Source: Pyronema omphalodes (lineage: Eukaryota; Ascomycota; Pezizomycetes; Pezizales; Pyronemataceae). From it: a stretch of DNA of 64,000 nucleotides. This document shows, piece after piece, positions 55,978 to 64,000 of the stretch; the stretch's first letter is position 1, and every line of letters starts with the position of its first letter. Location of the stretch: contig JAJJXM010000024.1 in NCBI GenBank assembly GCA_024516155.1, positions 558,001-622,000 on the forward strand, in the 5' to 3' direction. The translations under genes were made by a program, and so were the position numbers. The notes below the pieces were generated by a model, which saw only the letters and a list, made by a program, of their open reading frames with translations, was not told where the DNA came from and did not search any database.

Positions 55978-56779
55978 CGGTTCCTCATAGGCAAATTGTG
56001 AATTGCGACGTGCTGTTCAGGTGTTAGATAAAAATCATCTTGGGTGGTCAAAGATGGAGGATGGTGCAGAAAAAAAGTGGACACGACAGGACCCCCTTCG
56101 AGTGAGCTTATATGACCGGTTGAGGCCAAGACTTTGTGGGGTGATGTTGCGTTGCTGCCAAGTAGCAGACAAGGCGTAGGTTACGATGCAGGGACACGAA
56201 ACGAGAGCACACTACGACTTACAAGAGGGTTCTTCGGTGGGAGAAGTTGAAGTTTCCATATTGAAAATTAATCAAGTGATTCGAAGAAAGGGAAAAAGAA
56301 AGGCTGGTTAATTGATAGTTGTATAACTGACAGTCGAAGGAATGTTGAAAAATATCGATCGATGGGTGTTGGTGATGGTGGTGGTGGTGGTGGTGGTGGT
56401 GGGGTCTCAGATGCCAGAAAAAAAAAAATGCCGAAAACAGTCGAAAAATCGATCACGAACTTTCAACGACCAGAAAATTTTTCCCAATTTATAAAAAATC
56501 CCCCTCTGTGCAATATCGGCTGAGTTGTGTTTGTTTAGTTTTGAACTACAGTTTCCTCCGACAATTTATTCCTGGGCGGGGGGGCGCTGCGTTGGTACTT
56601 ATATGTATGGTACATACATCGTAGCGAAAAAGGAGGCCAGGACCAGACCAGACTCGACCCACACTATCGCAGCCGCACCACGACCACGGCCAACACAGCT
56701 TATAGTGCGGTCCCAAATAACATTCCTCACCAGGGGAAAAAGCCACAATCACCGACCCGGAAGGTGTACTCGCAGCGTA

Positions 56780-56870
56780 GTGAAGCTCAGCGCAGCGTAT
56801 CGAGGCCCAGCGAAGCCCAGCGCAGCGAAGCCCAGCAAAGTCCAGCGAAGCCCAGCCCAGCGCAGAGTCG
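56780..56870 (+). repeat. GCCCAGCGAA-type decamer repeats
   Basis: Imperfect CAGCGAAGCC/CAGCGCAGCGA units over about 90 bp. Confidence 0.85.
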
Positions 56871-57018
56871 CAGGCCATTTCTATAGTCTCGTCCATATCT
56901 ACGCTTCACAATGTCCTGTGCGGATAAAATTATTCCCTCAAACAAAGTGTTGCAGCAGGAGAACCATAAGCAGCAAATGTACGGTACGGACTGCGCGAAA
57001 ATTTCTCTTGGCGTTTGC

Positions 57019-57056
57019 AATATGGTATGGTATGGTATGGTATGGTATGGTATGGT
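57019..57056 (+). repeat. pentanucleotide (ATGGT)n
   Basis: About seven perfect ATGGT units in a row, followed by a G. Confidence 0.93.
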
Positions 57057-57117
57057 GTAAACCCAGCCAGGCAGACAGGCTGAAGTGGTCTGACTTTTAT
57101 ATGGTGGCAGTAGTTCT

Positions 57118-57205
57118 CCGAAGCCTGAAGCCTGAAGCCTGAACGAAGCCCGAAGCCCGAAGGCACGAAGCGAAGCAGCGAAGCAGCGAAGCAGCGAAGC
57201 AGCAG
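57118..57205 (+). repeat. AAGCCTG and CGAAGCAG short repeats
   Basis: GAAGCCT units grade into GCGAAGCA units (about 57170-57202), adjacent in the same purine-rich stretch. Confidence 0.85.
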
Positions 57206-57350
57206 GAGTACATACATAGGAGAAGCAAGCAGAAAATAGTTAATCCACCCCTCACCTCTTCTTGGGATTCCTGAAAATCTACAAGGAGCGTAAACTAAAT
57301 CGGGACATTTGGGAATAGTCTGTCTATCTATGGTGGATATGACTGCGAAA

Positions 57351-57374
57351 TTTTTTTTTTTTTTTTTTTTTTTT
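57351..57374 (+). repeat. poly-T run (24)
   Basis: Twenty-four consecutive T bases in noncoding sequence. Confidence 0.9.
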
Positions 57375-57495
57375 GCTCAAAGAGTCGTAAAGAAAGTATC
57401 ACGCCACATACTGGGATACGATTGTGGCCGAGGCCCAGCGGCGGTGAAGCAGGTGATGAAAGGGATGGACAAGTAATGCCGATGGATGAGATGCG

Positions 57496-57535
57496 GGGGG
57501 ATTTGGGGGGGGGGATGGGGGGGGGGGGGGGGGGG
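57496..57535 (+). repeat. poly-G run
   Basis: G tracts of about 10 and 19 separated by ATGGGG-type text; a C-run counterpart sits at about 58722-58736. Could form G-quadruplex structures. Confidence 0.85.
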
Positions 57536-59411
57536 TGAAGCGGATAAGAGAAACAAAAGAAAGAAGAGAAAGAAAAAGAGAAAGAGAAAGAAAAAAAAGA
57601 GAAAGAGAAAAAGGAGGAGGAGATAAATATTGAAATACATATTCAGGAATTGAGTTTTTCGACGCTGTCGTGAAGGCTGCTCGTGTGAGTCGCCACATGA
57701 GGTACGCGTTATGTGTGATTGATAACATTTAGCCGCGACAGCTTGCTGTGCGATGCGCTTAGGTGTGGGCCGGGGCCGGGGTCGGGGGGTATGTGTGTAC
57801 ATACATAGCCAGAGACCGGGGTATGTGTGGCCGGGGTATGTGTGGCCGGGGTGTGTGGGGCGCTGGGTGGTGGGGGTGGGGTGAGGGGGGCGGAGGCTCT
57901 TGGGCTCATGTGGCGGTGATCCGGGTACTAAAATAAAATAAAAATACGTTTCAGAAAATGGGTGTTTAGTTTAGTCATCAAAAGTCATCAAACGAACCCT
58001 TGAGAAAAGGATATGCAGACTCCTTTGAATAATCTGTAACTCGGTGTAGGCGAGTACTGCTACAATTTTGTCATGTAGAGTATCTCTGGTTTTGTCATGA
58101 TACATATTTTTTACGCAATGCACATGCTGTATTATTATTTCCAAAAAAGATAAAGGTCTAAAAAATCCTAAGCAGCTGCAGCTGCGTCCGTGTATGATGC
58201 ATATGTACATTACAGATTCTGTGTTCCGGGTTCCAACCTGACGGAACCCCCAGACATACATACACATCTATATGTATCCCAGGAGTCTCCAGTCCGCGAC
58301 TACTGTATGTAAATCTGTATGTATGTACCGTACATTCCAATTCCGCCGAAAGTCTGTGTATATACCATACATATACCATTCCAATTCCAATTCCAATTCC
58401 AATTCTGCAGCGCAGTTATTGCAGTTATTGCAATGATACCCAACCCCCTCTTCTTCTGCCAGCCAGACTATCTCTATCTCTATCTCTATCTCTATCTCAT
58501 TATGTATATATGGCTGTACTGTACTGTACTGTATACCAACAGCATCCCCCATCCCATCTCATCCTATCTCATCTCATCTAATTCTCTATCCATGGCAAGT
58601 ACAATAACAGCATACATACATACCAAAAACCACCTCTCCCATCCCCATCCCCAAAATCTCCAGCCCAGCCATACAGCCATATAGCCATACAGCCATACCA
58701 AACCCCCCCTCAAACCCCTCAACCCCCCCCCCCCCCGGCAGTACCAGGATTCCCCAGATAGACTAACTACGGTAGCGCCGATTCCATACACCAAAGTCAC
58801 CAAAAAAACAGAAAAAGTCGGATGATATGGTGTGAGGCGCGTGAAGCCAAGACTAGTCAAAGCCAACCAGACCCAAGACTACATAGCCAAGACTACATAC
58901 ATAGCCAAGATTACATAGCGGGACTACATAGCGGGACCAGACCAGAATAGCTAAGACTATGTAGTCAGTCCAGGATTAGTCGATCCGGGACTAGTCGGTT
59001 CGGAACTAGTCGGTTCGGGACTAGCTACATAGCAGTCGGACTAAACCCTCGGTCTCTCGGCCCGGAACCGAAACTGAAACCGAAAAAGGCCGCGTGCCGA
59101 TCGATCGATCGGTGGAGGCCCGCCCTGCCCGCACTGCTGGACCATCGTCGGGACAGGAACCATCGTCAGGACTATCGTCGGGACAGGAACAGCAACAGGG
59201 GCAGGCAGCCTTACAGAGAGATTTCTGGAAGTCGCGTCGTCCGGTGTGTTGTTGATCTCCGTATATGACTGTGATTCTTTGTATGTATCGTACAACTCAT
59301 GTAACTTATGTAACTTATGCGCACCATGCGTGCTGTGACTGTGGCTGTGACTGACTGTGATGATTAGATCAGATTAGATTAGATTAGATCAGTCATCCGT
59401 AATCCTTCGCC

Positions 59412-59471
<60 letters not shown>
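59412..59471 (+). repeat. hexanucleotide (GTTGCT)10
   Basis: Ten perfect GTTGCT units, followed by a GTTGCTGTCGC tail. Confidence 0.95.
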
Positions 59472-59473
<2 letters not shown>

Positions 59474-59552
59474 CGCGTGCTCTCTGTCTGTCTATCTTTC
59501 CTTTTATGTATCTACATACCAAACCCCCAGCAAAACCCAGCCAAACTTATAT

Positions 59553-59651
59553 AGCATCCACAGCATCCACAGCATCCACAGCATCCACAGCATCCACAGC
59601 ATCCACAGCATCCACAGCATCCACAGCATCCACAGCATCCACAGCATCCAC
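59553..59651 (+). repeat. nonanucleotide (AGCATCCAC)11
   Basis: Eleven perfect copies, followed by one altered unit. On minus it reads as a Cys-Gly or Ala-Val-Asp repeat; no gene features surround it. Confidence 0.95.
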
Positions 59652-59969
59652 AGCATACCCATAACGCGCACCAATCCCCACCCCCCCCCCCCCCCCCCCT
59701 TCTGTATCCCCCCCCCCCCCTCTTCCCTTTTTCATCTGCATACTCCATCTTAACAACCCATAATATACCGCATCGTAATAAACAACCACAACCACAACCT
59801 CCATCCACAACCACATCAACAACCACAACCTTTGTACCTATGTACTGAACTTATCAAAGTCCGGAAAAGGCTCCGAGAAACCGAGAAACCGAGAAACCGA
59901 TTGACTGATGGACTGATGGGCTGATAAATATCCGGTATGTTATGTAGATATGTAGATTGGATATGTGGA

Positions 59970-60112
59970 TATGTAGATTTTATTGGATTATTGGATGCAC
60001 GTGGGATTATTGGATTATTGGATGCACGTGGGATTATTGGATACACGTACGGGCTTGCGGGCTTGCGGGATTGCGGGATTGCGGGATTGCGGGATTGCGG
60101 GATTGCGGTGTA
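59970..60112 (+). repeat. TTATTGGATGCACGTGGGA and GCGGGATT arrays
   Basis: Roughly 30-bp units with GGATTATTGGATGCACGTGG repeat about three times (to about 60045), then GCGGGATT/GCGGGCTT octamers about six times. Confidence 0.88.
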
Positions 60113-60200
60113 GGATACCATGTGTACACCATACATACACCATACAATCGACTCAGGACTGTACTTACAGGCCGGGTTGGGGTATATGTACGAGGTGCTG

Positions 60201-60262
60201 GACAAAAGTGACCGTCACCCCCGCGCGGCGCTTAGCACAGAAAAGTGACGGTCACTTTTGTC
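60201..60262. repeat. perfect 18-bp inverted repeat with 26-nt loop
   Basis: Left arm GACAAAAGTGACCGTCAC (60201-60218), right arm GTGACGGTCACTTTTGTC (60245-60262), exact reverse complements. Each arm contains its own near-palindrome GTGAC-N-GTCAC. The loop is GC-rich (CCGCGCGGCGC). It could fold as a hairpin or act as a pair of protein sites. No transposase or flanking direct repeat was found. Confidence 0.9.
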
Positions 60263-60443
60263 ACGGTACCGTACACCATATCTCCGTGACGCGTGGTGCT
60301 GCGGGTGTGGGTGTGGGTGCGGGTTATGTAAGACACAAATTTCCGGAAAACTATAAACTAAAGTAAGCTATAACTATAACTACATATAACCCGGGGATTT
60401 GATGCAGGTTGTTTTTTTTGGGCTTTGGTTGGTTGTGTGGCGT

Positions 60444-60530
60444 TGATGGAGTGATGGAGTGATGGAGTGATGGAGTGATGGAGTGATGGGTTGATGGAGT
60501 GATGGAGTGATGGGTTGATGGGTTGTTGCA
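60444..60530 (+). repeat. octanucleotide (TGATGGAG)n
   Basis: About ten copies, some as TGATGGGT. Confidence 0.9.
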
Positions 60531-61276
60531 GGGCTTTGAGGGGTAATAAAATACAACATAGTCTTTGGATGGGATATCGTGGATTTTGGAGTGGGGTATA
60601 CCGAATACCGATAAATGTTTATTTTTCGGCGATAAGATATTTATCTAGTAGTTTCTCTAAAATAATTTTAGGTCTTAATCACCGAGGTGTAACCTATTAT
60701 CAAACGACGACGACGACGACGGTTTCTTCCCCTCTATTCTTTCCCTCTATTCTGCTCCGCTGATTCCGCTGCGATGGTGATGGTGATAGTGATGATGGTA
60801 TATGTATGGTATAGATAATCAGATAAGCTCATCATCCATCATCCAAATTTCCCCGGACTCAGCGCAGGGCAGGGATCATTCATTCCGCTAGCGTCGGAGC
60901 GTTGGAGCATTGGAGCGTTACATTCAACGCGGCCGCCTACAAAAATTTTCCGCGCTCCCAGTGTATGCCACCATATCACCAAGGTGTTCAGTAGTAGTTC
61001 GTTCCGTTCCGTCACGCCTTAAACGCCCGGCACCTTTATGATATGCGCTTAAATTTTCCGGCTATATTCAAGTTATATTGCTTGCGAAAAGAAATTTGTA
61101 GATGTTTTTTGTTGTTTTTACTATGGAGAGATTTTGGATCGTTTTGTACTGAAGAAATGTCGTTAGACGGATGATTGTCGGTGCGTTTTCGGAAAGCCTC
61201 GGAGACGCGGGGTTTGCGGGGGAGAGGGGGAAAAAAACTTGATTGTCAATGCGCGCTTGATGGGTGACGGAGAGGG

Positions 61277-61284
61277 TATAAATA
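61277..61284 (+). promoter_or_regulatory. TATA box of the 57-aa Cys-rich gene
   Basis: TATAAATA in GAGGGTATAAATATGAAG, about 156 bp before the ATG at 61440; the leader contains CATCGT, CAACAA and CCCCACAA short repeats typical of strong fungal 5'UTRs. Confidence 0.5.
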
Positions 61285-61439
61285 TGAAGCTTATTGCTCC
61301 TGGGAACGGGAGGTTTGTCTGTTCATCGTCATCGTCATCGTCAACAGCAACAACAACAACAAATCCTCACTAAACTAACAACCCCACAACCCCACAACCC
61401 AACCCCACAACAACCAACAAACCAACCAACAAACCAAAA

Positions 61440-61686
61440 ATGTGCAAGCAAACAAAATGCTCCACCTGCCGTAAGTCCCCCTCCCCTTAACTATATATAA
61501 AAAAAAAAAAAAAACACGCCACTTACAATATCTTCTTCCACAGAGGGAGCCACCTGGTTCGGTTGCGGAATGCATATTCCAATGGTTATGGGAGGAATCC
61601 CAGAGTCTAAATGGTGCAAATGCGAAAAACCTTCTGGAAGTCCTTACCCTCCTAAGGGTCCTATGCCTGCATGTACGATTCTCTGA
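61440..61686 (+). CDS. short cysteine-rich conserved-type fungal protein (57 aa)
   Basis: Two exons, 61440-61470 and 61544-61686, split by an intron starting GTAAGT and ending CCACAG. The join is in frame (CSTC-QGATWFGCGMH). The protein begins MCKQTKCSTC, has the TWFGCGMHIPMVM segment and a KWCKCE motif, and ends in a stop after ACTIL. Seven cysteines in 57 residues suggest metal binding. Short ascomycete proteins of similar size begin MCK..TC..C and contain TW.GCG.H; as far as I recall their function is not established. No signal peptide, so probably intracellular. A good TATA box and leader support a real, well-expressed gene. Confidence 0.82.
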
Positions 61687-63610
61687 ATCCAAAATCCAAA
61701 AGAACCAAGCAAAGAACACCAAAGAAACTGAGTAAGAAAAAAAAAAAAAAAAAAACAAGTTTTTTTTGTGTACGGTGAACTTGTTTTTGTTCACCTGGGA
61801 CTTGTTTTTGCTCGCCTGAGAATTTTTCAGGGGCGTTGAGGAATGGTTTCGTTTCATGATTCATCGGGTTATGTGGATAAGTTTGTTGGCTAACGGATTT
61901 TTTTTTGTCGTCGAATAGAGAAATTTTTGAGTGTTGTATTTTTATCACACTCTTCGCCGGCGTTTTGGGGGGTTGATTGATTGATTGATATTGATATCGG
62001 TTTTTGTTTTTTTTTTTACTTTCTTTTGTTTTTGTTCAGGGAGGTTTTTGTTCCAGGGAGGTCTTTGGGTTAGAAGATAGGAAGGCGTGTTTTGAAGTGC
62101 GTTTTATGTCGCTTTATGTCGCGCTGCTTCAGGTGCGGGTAATGAGAATTAACACTTGTTATCGTTATCGGCTAGATTTGTGCGTTTTGTGGGTTTTAGA
62201 TGGGCTATAAAGTTTGAATAAATCACGGTTATTACTTCTTGGGATGTATCATGTATACGGAATTGTCTTATGGAATGCTTGAAGATACGGATGTATTGTG
62301 GGATCTTTTTTAACAGCTTCTGGAAAATAAACTATATATACTACTGTTGGAAATATAAGGGTAATGAATGCTGTTGCTAGCTGATTTTGGCGTGAATAGT
62401 GTTCTGCGCGGTAAAGGGTTTCCGGTGTGAGGATGTTTGTTGCTATGTAAGAGATGCTTGGAAAACGCGCTGAAGACTTTGGCCATGTGAAGACTGCTTG
62501 GATACGCTAGCTATGCAAACGTGGACCAAATGTCTCTTCAACCACTCCTTTTGATAAGAGTATTTACGATGTCATTTTTCATCCAATGTGGCCACTGCAC
62601 CGCATTTATCTGTTGATTGATATTGGTTGTAGCACAACGGATATGACCAGAGAATGATGTTACCTTCCGGTAAAAAGGTGAAGTTCATCATCACTCACCT
62701 TTCGCGCTCCATATGAAATCCCCACTAGAACCACTCCTACTGGGTCAATCGTCTTTGTAACCCAACACGTGCTTCCCCACACAAATCTAAGACCTAAATC
62801 GTAGATGTAATGTATCACAGATTCTCAATTTTGTACTCCTATGTAACCTTCCACACCTCCAGAAACACACTTCGGTAATCGTCATCAAGATATATTTCCG
62901 TCACTAAATATAAAAGAAACCAGATCTAGTTTCTTTTCGCATCATCGTATCTTGTTTCATCCCATCTTTTTCAGGATTCTTTCTCTGATTTCATGATAAT
63001 CTGGGGATAATGTTTCCTTATAAGTTTCCAGGAACCGAAGTACAGGGAACTGAATACCAAATCCGCCCAAGTCAAATCTCGGTAAACTAGTCTAGTCAGA
63101 TTCATGAACAAGACCCAATGTGAACAAACAATCTAGATAGTGAGATGGATGAACATGGATGGAGATAGATGAATGTAGATGAAACTCCATGGACGCCATC
63201 TAATTGTCATATCCCATCTGATTCGGAAAGTACATCCTGTATCTCCCACCTATCTTTCACCCCTCGTCTTTACGCGTCCAGATGATTTGGAATCATGGTA
63301 ATTTAGATGTCCAGATGTGATGACGTGTCGTTTCTGACGTTGATCAGCGTTTCGAAGGAGAAGAACAAATTGCCATACAGAAAAATCAGGAAATTGGATC
63401 GGGTTCCGACGATTTGGTTAAACATGACGTTATACCAGATCAATCATGTTGTCTTAAAGAACTCAAATAAACTACCGTCTTTTCTTTTAAATCTATCATA
63501 TATAAATATAACATCTTTGTCAAAAACGAGATAACACAAATAGGCGTCACTGACGGTATGTTTATATATTCATCGGCCGATCCACGCTTGGTGTTCCACT
63601 CTGAGCATCA
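61687..63610. other. intergenic, no gene seen
   Basis: An A-run and T-rich patches (about 61737-61770, 62008-62018), a repeated CACCTGGGACTTGTTTTTG-like piece near 61793-61815, then AT-leaning sequence. No motif-bearing ORF. Confidence 0.6.
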
Positions 63611-64000
63611 ATGTCTCTACAATCCCGGCCGATAACATTATTTCTTCTGCAACATTTTTTCATCCTATTATCTACTGCATCAACAGACTTTTCAAGCTGT
63701 TGCACCAGAGCACCGGTACCATACGATCTAAAACCCTTCCAATGGGCCGCCTGCCATTCGGTTTTTAACGAAAGCGAAACCGATCCTCTAAAAAGATTCG
63801 CACCAACGATATCAGCAACTTTAGATTGGTGTCGAAAAAACTGCGAATATAATGGAATGTTTAATATCAGCGAAACAAATCAATGGTTAACACCTTTTGT
63901 TACTTGGGTTATACCTGCAACTGCTATGCTGTTTCTTTGTCCGATTTCTGAACATCTTTTACCTCCTAAAGATTTACCAACTTGGAAAATCTGTCTAAAT
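63611..64000 (+). CDS. 5' part of a secreted or multi-pass membrane protein (truncated by window end)
   Basis: The frame is open from ATG 63611 to the window edge (130 codons). It begins with a signal-like hydrophobic stretch (PITLFLLQHFFILLST). An extracellular-like region follows with cysteine pairs (SSCCTRAPVPYD, WAACHSVFN, DWCRKNCEYN) and an N-glycosylation site (NIS). A second hydrophobic segment (WLTPFVTWVIPATAMLFLCP) looks like a membrane helix. The layout suggests a fungal membrane protein with a Cys-rich ectodomain. No family is recognised from this fragment. Confidence 0.6.
   Translation, partial: MSLQSRPITLFLLQHFFILLSTASTDFSSCCTRAPVPYDLKPFQWAACHSVFNESETDPLKRFAPTISATLDWCRKNCEYNGMFNISETNQWLTPFVTWVIPATAMLFLCPISEHLLPPKDLPTWKICLN

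Larger units (their letters stand above)
55978..61439. other. satellite-rich gene desert
   Basis: About 5.4 kb with no supportable gene. It carries a dense series of short tandem repeats, homopolymers and one perfect inverted repeat, listed separately. Most ORFs across it (Leu, Cys, His or Gly runs) follow directly from the repeats. Confidence 0.75.

Noticed and set aside
59413..59828. Poly-Leu, Ala-Ser-Thr and Cys-Gly repeat ORFs
   Set aside because: Translations of the GTTGCT and AGCATCCAC arrays.
1..64000. Transposons, CRISPR arrays, rRNA, secondary-metabolite cluster
   Set aside because: No transposase, reverse transcriptase, long terminal repeats, spacer arrays, rRNA text or PKS/NRPS-type genes seen on reading both strands; short degenerate copies could still be missed.

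Overview
The window looks like nuclear chromosomal DNA of a filamentous ascomycete (Pezizomycotina). Supporting signs are short introns of about 50-115 nt with GT..AG ends, a secreted SUN-family (GH132) protein, a fungal GH15 glucoamylase, a Zn2Cys6 regulator, a fungal rhodopsin-domain membrane protein, a STAND (NLR-like) gene with a Helo-like N-terminus, and an intron-containing tRNA-Pro(AGG). I cannot fix the class. Genes are sparse: about 13 supportable intact protein genes, one 3'-truncated gene, a few relics and one tRNA, separated by long AT-leaning or simple-sequence intergenic DNA.

Region by region. 1-2.05 kb: no supportable gene. 2.05-12.3 kb: a direct segmental duplication of about 3.5-3.7 kb, each unit carrying an intact three-exon SUN gene on the minus strand, with a thioredoxin gene in the spacer. 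12.5-13.6 kb: a broken proline-rich, zinc-finger-like gene. 13.7-18.2 kb: gene-poor. 18.25-19.9 kb: a four-exon glucoamylase without a starch-binding domain. 20.6-22.1 kb: a DUF1479 (Gig2-like) protein. 22.1-29.1 kb: gene-poor, with an ankyrin relic at 25.5 kb. 29.1-30.3 kb: a CFEM-like single-pass surface protein. 32.7-33.7 kb: an ERD2-family receptor with a long acidic tail. 34.8-38.1 kb: a Helo-like/NACHT/ankyrin gene carrying several coding lesions. 38.7 kb: 43 perfect copies of a hexanucleotide. 39.4-45.9 kb: a small hypothetical gene, a bZIP factor, a 551-aa orphan and a Zn2Cys6 transcription factor. 46.3 kb: tRNA-Pro. 49.4-50.65 kb: a rhodopsin-domain membrane protein. 51.8-61 kb: an island of more than a dozen different micro- and minisatellites around one F-box protein gene, with a perfect 18-bp inverted repeat at 60.2 kb. 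61.4 kb: a 57-aa cysteine-rich protein. 63.6 kb to the end: the 5' part of a secreted or membrane protein.

The genes do not form an obvious metabolic cluster. The most distinctive structures are the tandem SUN duplication with its own internal 179-bp duplication, the decaying NLR gene together with a second ankyrin fragment 9 kb away, the pure hexanucleotide array, and the satellite island with its inverted repeat. Exon structures were built by hand from splice signals and frame continuity; no homology search was run.
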